Shown here in pieces: positions 21,996 to 33,093 of a stretch of 64,000 bases of DNA. The translations under genes were made by a program, and so were the position numbers. Positions within the stretch are counted from its first letter, which is position 1; each line of letters opens with the position of its first letter. Origin of the DNA: Amyloporia xantha (taxonomy: Eukaryota > Basidiomycota > Agaricomycetes > Polyporales > Adustoporiaceae). Location of the stretch: the NCBI GenBank assembly GCA_036971615.1, contig JAYKKR010000013.1, forward strand, positions 744,001-808,000. The letters are read 5' to 3'. The notes under the pieces were generated by a model. That model had not been told where the DNA came from and made no database searches. It worked only from the letters and a program-made list of their open reading frames with translations.

Positions 21996-23650
21996 CGGGC
22001 TGACAACTCACCTACTAAGTGACTGGGGGACTTCTGGGTCCTCACTAATGGAAACCTCTTGTGAAGTGGACCTGTCTAGTCGGAGACTTGTGTGCGACGC
22101 TGCTATAGATCGGTCCATCGAAACCAGCCGTTAATGAACTGGTGGATGAGGTCGGAGGATCGTGCATGTGTTGGCTGAGACGCCTATATACGCGAAAGAT
22201 AGCGGAGTCAATATGTTGCATTGTTTGATAGTCGTAGCCGTCGGAGTATGAGATGGCGGTGGTTTGGACACAGCATTACACGGTGTGCAGTAGCTGTGTC
22301 TGAAACGATCCCACATAGTGGTGGGCGTGTAACTTGGACATTATGGGCACGTAAAGATGGCTATTGTACAGCTGTCCGACTGGTGGACCACAACTGAGGA
22401 CGAGGACGAGGATAGGGTTTAGGAGGGAGTGCGGCCAGGTGGACTGTCCGCTGAAGCGGAGACCCTGCGGAGATCAATATGGCGTGCAAAATCTAGATCC
22501 TGACCTTCGCACTGCCCGATCATCCTGTTTGACTATGACAGCTGCCTGGGGACCGCCCTCGACAGTAGCATTATTCTTGCCTCAATACCGCATTTCTGTT
22601 CCAGCCGTAGCAGTGAGCGCACAGTAAATCGCCGTAACCGAGCTGTCCACTGTATCGCAAAATATCTCAAGTTTGCCCTACGGTTACAATATTCCGCGGC
22701 TCTCACTTCCAGTGCATCGTAGATGGATCTGGCGAGCGGTGAGACCAATGAAAGCCCTTCATCGGTATCGGGAGTTGGGTTTCTTGAACCACATCTGTGA
22801 TGGGACACCGTGATCAATTGTGGTACAAGAAAACTTCCCCAGTGGTCTCGATTACCCTTAGTGTCTCTCGGACACTACAAACACCTGTAAGCAATTTAGA
22901 CGACATGCATAGTATGCATGCAGTAGTACCACTCACAATACTGCAGACATCATTCTGCATAATAAGAGCGGTACGGTCACAGTCCGCCCAATCCAAATCG
23001 AAAATCCTAGGCTGAAGTAGCTGGCCGGCAATGGCACGAGTTGCCACTCCGACCACGTCTCTTACCTGCAAGAACAAACCGCAGAGGTGAGTTGGTTCGT
23101 CCGTATTGCATGCCATCGAGTTCCAAGTTCAACTGATCCGATCGCACTCCTCGGTCACCACACGAGTCATAAATTTTCATCAATGAAAGTCGACAGGAGA
23201 CGCAGAATCAAATCTCCGGCCTCCACTTGTGTTCTTCTACTCGTCGCTGGTGTTTGTCTTCCGCATGACCAGGTCAAATTCACCATCACTCAAACAGTAC
23301 GATGACCGTTTGCACTGATAGGTATCTGTCAGTACGTTCACAACTTGACAAGCACCGCCATGCCTCGCACTGGATGTGTTAGGTGTACATTCTTGGAAGT
23401 GCTCTACTGTCTGTGCTTGTGAATTGTATACTCGGAAGTATGCGTGGAGGTCGTGTGCGTGTGCACTGAGCGTTCAATTTGATACACCACGATATTTGTC
23501 TATTCATGCTTTACCATCATGCATCATACATCTTGGGTCACCCAAAATACATGGCTTTTGTGTGTCTGAATGCTCCATTTGTGATTCGTCTTTAACCAGG
23601 AAACAAACTCATAGCGTGTGATGTACAAGAAAAACGAACAACGACCAGTC
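21996..23650. other. Intergenic, no gene resolved
   Basis: About 1.65 kb. Minus-strand open segments at 22533-22817 and 22814-23116 look weakly protein-like, and there is a good intron-like stretch between them (about 22860-22910). I could not join them into a recognisable protein. They may be an unrecognised gene or a relic. Confidence 0.4.
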
Positions 23651-23655
23651 AAAAA
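23651..23655 (-). terminator. Pol III terminator of tRNA-Trp
   Basis: Five T residues on the minus strand begin three bases after the discriminator base of the tRNA gene, as expected for RNA polymerase III termination. Confidence 0.7.
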
Positions 23656-23657
23656 TC

Positions 23658-23738
23658 TGAACCCGACCCGGATTGAACGGATGACCTTGAGGAAATCCAC
23701 AACTGGAATCTCACGCGCTACCACTGTGCCACGGGTTC
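23658..23738 (-). tRNA. tRNA-Trp (CCA) with short intron
   Basis: Read on the minus strand, the seven-pair acceptor GAACCCG/CGGGTTC is perfect. The D-arm contains GGTAGC and the T-loop is TTCAATC. The anticodon loop reads TTCCAG, giving anticodon CCA. About 9 nt between position 37 and the 3' stem do not fit the mature tRNA and include TGG complementary to the anticodon, the usual layout of a pre-tRNA intron. Total length is 81 nt with the discriminator A. Two stem positions are A-C mismatches (12-23 and 31-39). It is therefore either slightly degenerate or needs editing or tolerance. The Pol III terminator supports function. Confidence 0.8.
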
Positions 23739-23876
23739 ACATTTAATAGTTAAAAAAGAAACATATATCAAGGTAAATATAGAGAACTGCTACGTCACAC
23801 TCGCCTTTCATGTCGACACTGCGATCACTGTGTGCTGACTTGTCTAGCCTGTGCCAACTGGCGAGCCGTGCTGAGA

Positions 23877-25160
23877 ATGGTGACCGTAACAGTCTCTGCT
23901 GCGGGACGTACCCGCTTAGCTCGAGGCTTGCCCATTACTGTGACTTTCGAGAATAAGCAGCCAGAAGATGTTACGATAGCGGAGGTCAAGGCGTCCATAG
24001 CTGCCAAGTTTCCTAGTGTGAGTTCCACTCTTCCGCTTGTATCGGGTCAGTTGACGTGACATCTCTCCTGTCTGCACACCAAAGTTCTATCCAGCTCGTC
24101 AAAAACTGGCAATAAAGGGCGATAAAAAGGCGCTGAGCGATGAGACCACACTGGAGAAGGCAGGCATAACAGATGGTGGAGAAGTCACCGTAAAGGACTT
24201 GGGACCGCAAGTGGGCTGGCAGACGGTTTTCTTCATCGAATATGTGCGTTATACTTCCGCTCTCGAATAGAAGGATGCCGACATGGTCACAAGGCTGGAC
24301 CATTGATTATCCATCCTTTGTTCTACTACTATCCTCGCTTCTGGTACGGAGCACTTGTCCCACATAGCATGTTGCAAAAGTATATTACTCCCGTATCCAG
24401 ATTTGTCGATGCTGACCCCGCGCACAGGACGGTTTTCGCTCTCGTCATGCTGCATTTCATAAAACGCGAATTGGAGACCATTTTCGTGCACCGGTTCTCG
24501 CATGGGACCATGCCCTTCTTCAACATATTCAAGAAGTGAGTAACGAGACCCAAAGCTTCCTGCTCTTCTCGACATATGAATGCTGATGCTTTCCCAAGCT
24601 CCGGCCATTATTGGGCCTTGAGTGGCGTAGCTCTAGCTGCCGCGATCTACAGCCCCACCTACGATCCCTATGCGCATTGGATGCGTGGCACCGTCCGAAG
24701 CGACCCCAGCTTTATTTGGGCGTGTGTTGCCCTCTGGCTTGTAAGACGTCTTCTCACATGGGGTAGCGAGCACGTACTCATCCTTCTAAATGTAGTTCGC
24801 AGAACTCTCCAACCTTCAAACTCATCTGACCCTGCGTTCTCTTCGACCCGCCGGAAGCAAGCAGCGTGCGATACCGCAAGGCTATGGGTTTGCCTTGGTT
24901 TCGTTTCCGAACTACTTCTTCGAGATACTGTCATGGGTGTCCATCGCCGCTATGACGGGGAGCTATGCGGGTGGGTGCTTCGACGTCAAACTTCTGCTCG
25001 TATACTGACTAGGACATTTCTTCCCAAAGCATGGGTCTTCGTCTTTGTGTCTGGCTACACGATGACCATTTGGGCAGTCAAAAAGCACAAAGCGTATAGG
25101 CGGGAATTCGGAAGGGACTACCCCTCAGATAGGAGAGCTATCTTCCCGTTCATTCTGTGA
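23877..25160 (+). CDS. TSC13: Very-long-chain trans-2,3-enoyl-CoA reductase
   Basis: Exons 23877-24017, 24085-24243, 24294-24535, 24599-24740, 24796-24974, 25013-25160 give 336 residues (yeast Tsc13 has 310). The N-terminal half carries a ubiquitin-like domain (residues about 1-90, with TVSAAGRTR and KGDKKALSDETTL). The membrane reductase domain follows: YYYPRFWYG, KRELETIFVHRFSHGTMP, NSGHYWALSG, LSNLQTHLTLRSLRPAG, FPNYFFEILSW, and the ending KKHKAYRREFGRDYP. It catalyses the last step of each very-long-chain fatty acid elongation cycle in the ER membrane, feeding sphingolipid synthesis. The last intron is only 38 nt (24975-25012). The donor there was chosen because it alone keeps the frame. 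The gene ends 170 bases from the convergent ARV1 gene. Confidence 0.95.
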
Positions 25161-25329
25161 CGTCGTGTCAATCAAAGTTCAGTTGCGCATCCGTACAGGC
25201 GTGGGTCTGCAACACAAGTTTACCTACGTGTTCGGAGTAATCTGTTGTCCTTGAATGTACCGTCCCATGATTAACAATGATCGTTCATGGCCCTGCTCCA
25301 GACATGTTCGCATGCTTCTAGTGAAGTCC

Positions 25330-26850
25330 TTACGGTATGCTGTATGCTAGCCACATATCTCCTAAACTCTCTTCATTGCCGCTGGGCCCTATTCCGACCC
25401 AGCTGCTGATGAAACCTGCCACAACTGTCTTGACGACCCACCCTCCGAGTACAATAGTTGTTGTGATGAATGGATGGCAATCTAAAACAACTAAATATGT
25501 TCAAATTCCATGTCAGTAAATGTGCTTTATGGACAGACGCCATGCGTGCCGTTGTGACATCTGTCACTATCAGAATTCGAGTGGACTTCACCTCTAAGCC
25601 CGAAACCAGCGGCCATTCCGCCCAGGACATTCCGCACGACCCATTCCCGGTCCAATTTGTCCTCGTCGAGGATCTGGAGGGCATTCACAAGGACGGCATT
25701 ATCAAATGGAGGATCGGAGGATGTAGTGGGGCGTTCGGTGTTCGCGGGCCGCCAAATGGAGAGTAAGAAGAGCAGGAAAAGTTTGGTAAGCGACGAGTAG
25801 AGCAGAGTCAGGGGAACATGCGAGTATCTGGAACGTGATAAATTACAAGGTCAGACGGCTCAACGGTGTATAGACACCGCGCCACAAGCACCGACCTGAA
25901 TTCCTGCCGAATTCCTGACATTTGCGGATCTGACGCCTTGTTCAAATTAGACAGACGGGTCCAGGCTAGGCACTTCAGCACAACAGCGCAGGCAGCCACG
26001 ATGCCAGCGTGAAAAGCGACCGTTTCTGATAGCGAAAGGCGTGCTCAGCGTCCATCCAAGGTTCATATCTACATACGAGGAATACCGACCAACGAGGCAA
26101 CCTACGAAGACCCGCAGGAACCCTTCGACGGCGTCAGGGTTCCAGTGGATGGTGTTGCTTTCTGATTCATGAAAGAGGGGGCTAGAGCCTGACCGCACCG
26201 TCAAGCCAATCAGCCGCTCTGGTGGTGCCTAAGATCAAAATAAATCCACCGAAATGGGTCCACCTGATGACTGAAGAGGACGCTGTAAGCACTCAATGTC
26301 TGGCCCGAAAACAGTGTCCGAGAATAACGTACATGCATCAACGGTAACGAGAGCAGCACCGAGGCGCAAAATTAGCCACCATCTGGCCTGGCGCGCGCGT
26401 TACCACGGCACTGACACGATGGACATTCTCATCTGGAGCGGACCTACTTTCTCCCTACTCCAAGCCGCCGTCCTGTCAGGGTCTGCAGGTTCTGGTTTGT
26501 TTGCTTGATACTGTGTTTGCCCTGCAGAAAGGGTGCCGGACTTGATATTGCCGGTTTCGCCAGCTTTCCTGGCTCCAAGACCTCTATTGAACAGCAGATG
26601 GCGATATACATCCCGTTTGAGCAATATTAGATCCAACAGGAGTGTTAGTGTATCATGCTCGACATATGGGTCGGCGAAGGCGTGACAGGCCGACTGTCAA
26701 GAGAACCATCCCAGTGAGTAAAGGCAGTACGAGAAATAACAAAGCGGTTGCCGCTCCACCTACACATTGCTCTAGGCGTAGATTGTACGCTGACTGATAG
26801 ACGGTGTAAAGATACGGCGTGGGGTGCGTACAGCTTGTGCATATCGGCAT
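25330..26850 (-). CDS. ARV1: Arv1 family ER lipid/sterol homeostasis protein
   Basis: Eight exons on the minus strand: 26850-26764, 26693-26448, 26387-26333, 26270-26250, 26188-26090, 26025-25896, 25827-25592, 25481-25330. They encode about 341 residues. The N-terminal Arv1 homology domain is clear: a Cys4 zinc-ribbon (Cys4, Cys7, Cys29, Cys32) around PTPYLYTVYQ and NLRLEQC. Next comes FADPYVEHDTLTLLLDLILL and YRHLLFNRG. Several hydrophobic segments follow. Arv1 proteins act in the ER in sterol distribution and GPI-anchor or sphingolipid handling. Exon 4 is only 21 nt. It is convergent with TSC13 and divergent from GET4, 443 bases away. Confidence 0.93.
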
Positions 26851-27293
26851 AGTGCAAGTCACTACGTAGAGCAGATAGCCCTTCCCTTAAGATTCACAGC
26901 AATCACAATGTGATCACCTAGATTCAGCTAAAGAGTAAATGAATCCTGATGAGCATTTCGCGAAGAAGCCGAATTATCAGTACTTGCCGCTGCAGCTCCG
27001 TTTGGACTTCGAAGTCGTAGCGTTCAATACCGAGCGACAGAAGCGATGTTCAGTGACCGACCACGTAGACGTACGTTTTTAGCACTGATTCACACTTCGC
27101 ACTCGGGTTTGGACATGATGTGCGTCGTTGTCGAAGGAGAAATACACTTGAGATAGAGTACCACCGATCGTCGGTAACGTGCACTTCAAGTGCAGCTGCC
27201 TCCTTCAGGCATACTACCAACGTCTGGCTCGGATCTCTTGACAAGTTGACAGAAACACTAGTTTGATCATTCCCGCCAGACGACGGAATCCAT
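26851..27293. other. Divergent promoter region of ARV1 and GET4
   Basis: A 443-base spacer between the two start codons, presumably a shared bidirectional promoter. The minus-strand frame 27050-27352 crosses the GET4 start and has no features. Confidence 0.55.
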
Positions 27294-28847
27294 ATGGCTA
27301 CTGTGTCTGCACAACCTTCATCGCGAGCACTGAATGCCATCCTTCCTCTCATCGCGTCTGGGCAGGCATACGAAGCCCATCAGAAAGCGCGTACGTTTGC
27401 TTCACGATACTCAAAATCAAATCAATATGATACAGCCATCGACGTGCTCTTCCGATCTGCAAGAGAGTTACTGAAGGCGGGGCAGCAGGGTAGCGGGACT
27501 GATCTGGCGTGTTTCATGCTGGATGTATACGAGAGCAAGGGAGAGCAAGTGAACGAGGAGAGCCGAGGTAAGCATCTAGTACTCCTCGTATCCGGGAGCA
27601 TGAATTGCTGAACCCTAATGTCTCCATGACTCTCGCTTCTCAGGTCGAGTTACGCAGCTTATTGCATTGACCGGATCTTCTGGGTCATGGAGAAAAACAG
27701 TAGTCGACAAGGCCATCGCGTAAGTCTATTCCGATCATGTTTGCGTTCACTCAGCATTGACTATTGCGCGACACTTGCATTCAGTTGGTCGGCGAAGCAC
27801 GGACCTTGTCCTGCTGGTGATCCTGACCTTCAACATTACATCGGGCAATTGCTGTACAAAGGTCTGTGCTGTTCTCATGAAGTTTTGTGAGAGAGCTTAC
27901 GGCTGTCTACGGACTACCTAACACAGAAGGGGCATTCGAGAGGGCTGAAGTGCATCTACTCGCCTCGGGCAAGCGCGACAGCGCTAGATTACTCGCACAG
28001 ATGTTCATTGAATGGGAAGGAAACGGCGGTACGCCTGGCGCATTCGCGTTACGTGGTTCAATACCGTAAGTTTGTCATCAGATTTCTATCGAAGAGTTCG
28101 GGCGTCAGCAGGTCTCGGGCTGGACGGCGTGCGCTAATGCGAGTTATTCGACTGACTATGCTGGTAGCTATCTCCAGAATGGCAACATACTCGCCGCGCG
28201 AACCTTCGTGTCTCAATTTGTCTCTCAACTTACGTCGATGAGATCGGCACTCATACCCGCACAACAGTTGACGCCTATACCAGTGGGGAGTGCAGGCGAA
28301 GGCCAAGTCGATGAAGTCATATTCACGACGGATCCTGTCTTAAATTTCGTACAGCTAGCCGTGCGAACTTGCCAACGTGCACAAGGCGCGCAGAACAAAC
28401 CCATGCGGGAAGCTTGGGTAAGACTTTGCGGGACATACCAGGGCAGAAGCGGGCTGATGGCCACTAAAGAAGTGAGGAAGGTGAGTATTCAGCTCAGTCA
28501 GGGTGGGCGCTCTCGCCGTCTATTAGCACTTAGTGACCACTGTTGCGGTCTCACTGCGGCGCCCGTATCTCCATATCTCGTCTGCGCAGTGAATTCTACC
28601 GCACGTATACCTTACTCTGGTATCTTTCATTGCCGAAAATTTTCTAACATGTCTGCCGCTCAACCTTATATAGGCATTGATTGAGCTAGCGGAGCTCTAC
28701 TTCGCCATACCACCTCCGAGGACACATCAAGCAAATCCATTGGGAGATATGCTATCAGCCATGTTTGGTGGCGCTCCCCCTGCGAGTGGGCCTGCTAGAA
28801 GGGTTCTGTCCCCTCCACCGGCGACAAAGTCGCCCGGTTTGGACTAG
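27294..28847 (+). CDS. GET4: Get4, guided entry of tail-anchored proteins factor
   Basis: Exons 27294-27567, 27644-27719, 27785-27861, 27927-28065, 28168-28480, 28674-28847 give 350 residues (yeast Get4 has 312). The chain is an all-helical repeat protein with the family landmarks: GQAYEAHQKARTFASRY near the N-terminus, then GDPDLQHYIGQLLYKEGAF, AEVHLLASG, YLQNGNILAARTF, and LIELAELYFAIPPPR. Get4 pairs with Get5 to hand tail-anchored proteins from Sgt2 to the Get3 ATPase for ER insertion. It is the third ER-linked gene in a row after TSC13 and ARV1. The C-terminal 40 residues are Pro/Ala-rich and probably disordered. Confidence 0.94.
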
Positions 28848-29322
28848 AGTCTGGATAGAATGACTCTCCTTCAGGACTAGTGTTGGCTTCTCCGCGAAGG
28901 ATTTTAGGGATCTGGGGAGTGTAACGTTTTACGTCGGCAGGTCATGCGATTGTGATTATCTGATCCGTTCAACTGTTTGGGGCTGGATGAAAATAATGGC
29001 GTATACGACCGTACCTACGGCGCCGTGACACGTATGCACTGGATGTTTAAATATCACGCACTGTATTTTTGAACTTCAGGTACGCGTTATACGCGTCTTG
29101 CACGCGCGGCAGAAATGGCATGCTCCTTCCCACCAACCGGTGTGCTGTCTTCATACTTCAGCTTGTAGAAAGGCTCACGCTTAGCGCATCAACGGGTAGG
29201 AAAATGTATCGCACGAATGATATTGGTTGGCGCGGTATGATATCAGTAGCGGTTAGGCTCGCACACTTGTTGAGATGCCTCCATGAGTGTGCGCACGTGC
29301 CTGAGTAATTGGATCGATCTTC
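28848..29322. other. Intergenic between GET4 and the transposon
   Basis: GET4 3' flank. No gene recognised. Confidence 0.55.
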
Positions 29323-29330
29323 TTCTAGTC
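29323..29330. repeat. Left 8-bp target site duplication (TTCTAGTC)
   Basis: Identical to 30213-30220 on the other side of the inverted-repeat element. Together they mark a single insertion event. Confidence 0.85.
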
Positions 29331-30212
29331 AGGACCCCTGAGAATCCCTATAGGAGGCTGGGTCAGAAAATTGGCGAATCTGACCGTTCATGTCGAACCG
29401 AAAATTGCCCAAATCCGGCCGTTAACGTCGGGAAATCGGGTCTAGCCTTCAACTTCGGTCGGTTTCCGTCGGGACTTCCGGTCAGGCCAGGAAATGGTCA
29501 ATTTCGCGTCGGGAAACCCTGGGGAGGCCTCAATTTGGCCAATTTCGTGTCGGGAAACCCTGGAGAGGCCTCAATTTGGCCAGAATTTATCTGGACTATA
29601 GTGCGCTGCCTCCATTTGGGACCTAGAGCGTGTTTCATTACTTCTACGAGCGCAAATCTGTGTATCTACATAAAATATATAATGCTAGTCCTCTTGCTCA
29701 TCCAAGTTCTTTGCCCGTTTACGGAACAACTTCATCGCCTTGTGTATGTCAGATATGCCTCGCTGGAGAGACATAAACCGATCAAGGTCACCTTGGTGAA
29801 GCTCGAGAGCAAATGTGCCAAGGGGACCAGCGAGGCATTGACACTGTGGAGGGTTGCATACGAGACATAGAAATGAAATCAACGGTATCAATGCAAATTT
29901 AAATGATACGTCATTAACTACAGAAATTGCTGCTATTAGGTCTTATTAGGTACTGCTATTAGGTCCTTGGACGGAAAAATCATCAATACCCAGCCCAACT
30001 CCGGTCGTCGACCCTCTTCGACCCCTTCCAATTTATGTCGGACAGTGGACCGGCCTGCCCGATTCCATCCCGCCAATGTCGGGACGATGGGCCCGGCATG
30101 AGGGGGGGTCGGCCGGGAACGTGTCGGGAAAATGACCCGGCCGTTTGGCCAAAAAGGGGGGGTTCATGTCGGGATTCTCGGCCAGCCTCCTATAGGGATT
30201 CTCAGGGGTCCT
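29331..30212. mobile_element. Non-autonomous inverted-repeat DNA transposon, 882 bp
   Basis: The ends 29331-29361 and 30182-30212 are perfect 31-bp inverted repeats beginning AGGACCCCTGAG. The element is flanked by a perfect 8-bp direct duplication. The interior holds repeated GTCGGGA motifs near both ends (29427, 29468, 29508, 29549 and 30078, 30123, 30168). It also has a 41-bp tandem duplication and no transposase-like frame. An 8-bp duplication is typical of hAT and a few other DNA transposon families, so a hAT-type MITE is the best guess. The open frames inside (29283-29870 plus) have no protein features. Perfect ends and duplication suggest a recent insertion. Confidence 0.88.
29500..29581 (+). 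repeat. 41-bp tandem duplication inside the transposon
   Basis: Units 29500-29540 and 29541-29581 differ at two positions (a C/T and a G/A). Each carries one GTCGGGA motif. Confidence 0.85.
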
Positions 30213-30220
30213 TTCTAGTC
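30213..30220. repeat. Right 8-bp target site duplication (TTCTAGTC)
   Basis: Direct copy of 29323-29330, immediately outside the right inverted repeat. Confidence 0.85.
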
Positions 30221-30387
30221 CGGCCTGAACCTGCAGGCAGAGTCTGGATCCAAAGACTCATCAATTGAATCGGAATAGCATAGGCACGTAATACACAAAG
30301 AATGGAGATACCTCAGCGTAGGAGCGAGATAACACAATTTAGTCTAACGCTCGGCGCTAAGTGGGACAAGAGTACAAAACGCGGACA

Positions 30388-30930
30388 TCATGGAAAGCCG
30401 TTCCGACGCTGTGCAATAGCAGGCGATTGCGGTAGACTTGGCGAGCTAGCAGCAGCGTCTCCATTGATAATGTCCTGGATCGCTGCCTCTAGTGCATCCA
30501 CTCGGGTAGACATTTGCATCACTTCGGCATGATCAGAATTGCGAAAGGAGATGAGAAGAGTCTGACGCACTACGATCAAGGATCTGAGTAGACATATCGT
30601 CGAACTTTGCATCCAATTGTTCTAACAGTGATTCTACCTATGAGCCACACACAGTGATTCCGTTAGACAAATTCTGCGGCACCGGCAGTAACGCGTTTAT
30701 GAGCTTACGAAGGCCGTTAACTCATGGGGGCTAGATATATCTGAAGGATTTGCAGTGGTTTTCGAGGTGACAGATGTGGTTGTGGAAGCTGTAGAAGATC
30801 CTGTATTAATTGATTTTGAGGGGGTTGTCGAGGGGTTTACATTGAGCGGTAGAGCGGGCGATGATGGGGGCCCGGGTGCCATGATCGCTGATATTGTATC
30901 GTACGAATACACTGGGGCCGACGAGGCCAT
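30388..30930 (-). CDS. HSBP1-like coiled-coil protein (heat shock factor-binding protein 1 family)
   Basis: Exons on the minus strand: 30930-30709, 30637-30574, 30521-30388, giving 139 residues. The core (about residues 70-120) reads HELTAFVESLLEQLDAKF, DDMSTQILD, then MSTRVDALEAAIQDIING. This is a heptad coiled coil closely matching HSBP1, which trimerises and binds heat shock factor or acts in WASH complex assembly. Unlike animal HSBP1 (about 76 residues), it has a 70-residue Ser/Thr/Pro-rich N-terminal extension. An upstream in-frame ATG at 30972 could add 14 residues. The donor at 30573 (GTAGTG) is acceptable but not strong. Confidence 0.8.
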
Positions 30931-33009
30931 AACATGACTTCGGTGAGCGTCGACCTTATTATATTGGCACATAAAACCCACAGACGAGCGAGCTTTGAGG
31001 AGCAGGACCAAAACAGAGTCTCGAGGTCGATGCTCAGTGCTCAGCGATCGTCAGGCACTCGCAGGCGTTAGTGTCACGTGTTATATCACATTCTTTCGCA
31101 GCTATTGCCACTCTATCGCTCCCTTCAAGTTAGACTGCTTGACTTTCCTGACATGCTGTAACGGTTCTCTTTCGAGTGCCATGGTGACCATCTATTATAG
31201 ACGTTATTTTAATAGTCTTTGGCCGTTCTCCGCCGTTATGCCCTGAGACGCGTACCGACGCTCTCGCGCTGCAACGGCTTATTACGTGTTGACTGGGTTG
31301 TACCCAGCCGTCTCGCATCCTGCGTAAGAAAATGCTTCTTTGTCTTACTTGCTTATCTCTAGACCAGAGCCGACGGGAACACCAGAATTTTAATCACGTC
31401 AAGACTAGCCTAGATCTTAAAGTTTTCCTAGGTCTCTCTCGTGCTAGCGGTGGCGTCTTGTAGGCGCGCCAGCCAGGTGGTTTACTACCTTGGAGCTATG
31501 TCCGTTGCGGCCGACTTACACCAATGATAGGTTCAACGTTCCCTCACCCACTCGTGGTTGTGGGTCATGTATAGACGCTACTGTTTTAGTCTGAATCCCG
31601 ATGGACCGGATCTAGTGTCATAAGAGACGTATTGAAGTTCATGCTGATTACCCTACACAAAAACGACGCTGATATGATTTGAGTCCTCGTGCTTCTCGCT
31701 TCACCAGATGGTGTCCTAGCAGAAGATGATTAGATCGAAACGTCACGTCATCGCAAACGGAAGTCACGGAAAAGTCCAGGTTCGTTTGTCTCTGCACTAC
31801 CAGGCCACACTCTTACACCAGCTGAGCTAACAAACCTGTGTTAGGAACGTTTTTACACCATGCTGTCCTGTTTTTAGGCCATCGATACGCCAGGATCATT
31901 CTTGCGATGAGATTCAAAATTACTGAATGCCGTGATTACCCTATCAGCGGTACAGTCGGCGTGTCTATGGGTGGCTGAGCTACGTCGTTGTTGTTCCGTA
32001 TCATTCTGATACATGACTGTACCACTTGGTCAGTCTGGGAGCGTAGGCCTCATTGAAGCAAGCGGGCTGCGGGAGAAGGTGTCTAATCTATCATTGCGAA
32101 AAGACACTCGATCTTTACCGACCGACCTTCAAATCAAGAGACGGACCTAACACTTTTGTGGCTTAGCTGCGCTGCCTAGCTTCCTAACCGCGAACCAAGT
32201 AACTGAGGCCAGCAAGGCCTGTCATCGTATCGGTCTACCGGGTCATGCTACATCATCCTGATTCCTCGTGACAAGATCAGCTGGCTGACCACGATCGTAC
32301 GGCTCATACTTTTCTGACATTCAGTGGATTCTACAGCCAAGGTTACATGTCTTGATGTTCATAGATAACTTTACAGCGAGAGTCCTAGGTGAATCAAAGG
32401 TGTAGGTCAGCCCTATGCATGTCTTCAGGAAGAATTCACCATCACAATGCTCGCCCATCCTTAGGACCATACTTACCTTTTTCGTTGGTCTAGAGCGTTT
32501 GGTAAGGTCCTGGAATCGATGCCAGGGACGAATGCGGGTAAACCCTCATGACATAAGTAATCAGTTGAATCAAACATGGCGACACACTCGCAACACGCGC
32601 TAAGAGAGCCCTGAAATGGGCACTTATCTGCGCCAATGCGTACACATGTCGGATGTAACGCATGAGTATAATGATGTGGCGCAAGCACTTTATGACCGAC
32701 GCGTCTTGGCTTGTTTCCAAGACCTCCAAAACACTCCAGTCCGGCCACAAAAGCCCAGTTATTAATTGATCCGAAGGCACGCCTCGATGCTTTGATGTTA
32801 CTATGATACCGCGAATCCTCAGATCTAAAGCCGTGGGATGCAGCTGCGCTGTACCAGTGAGGGCGCGAGCTGCACTTAGTTGGGTCCACAGCGCCATCAT
32901 AGGTAAGCAGTTTTCACGGAATCATTCTGATAGATCATTCTCCGATATGTTTCCTTTTGGATCTTAGCCCTCCGGCTTGATCTTTTGCTCGACGTCCCCA
33001 CTGTGCGGA
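30931..33009. other. Intergenic, no gene recognised
   Basis: About 2 kb. Overlapping minus-strand frames at 32473-32900 carry no motif. A tRNA-like 5' half on the minus strand (about 31790-31837) lacks an anticodon arm and T-arm and is not called. Confidence 0.5.
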
Positions 33010-33016
33010 TATAAAA
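33010..33016 (+). promoter_or_regulatory. TATA box of the terpene synthase gene
   Basis: TATAAAA lies 84 bases before the ATG at 33094. It supports that start over the in-frame upstream codon at 32977, which sits before the TATA box. Confidence 0.6.
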
Positions 33017-33093
33017 GCCGTGCATTTCTCCCAGTCGACTCCTGTATTGAAGATCCTACTTCTGCCGCCGTCACCAGCCTCCCCTCATACATT

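Noticed and set aside
29283..29870. 195-codon plus-strand frame
   Set aside because: It lies mostly inside the inverted-repeat element, starts outside it, and has no transposase or other protein features.
31790..31837. tRNA-like sequence on the minus strand with a good A-box (TTAGCTCAGCTGG) and a 6-bp acceptor-like pairing
   Set aside because: No anticodon arm, no T-arm or B-box at the right distance, and no terminator. At most a tRNA relic.
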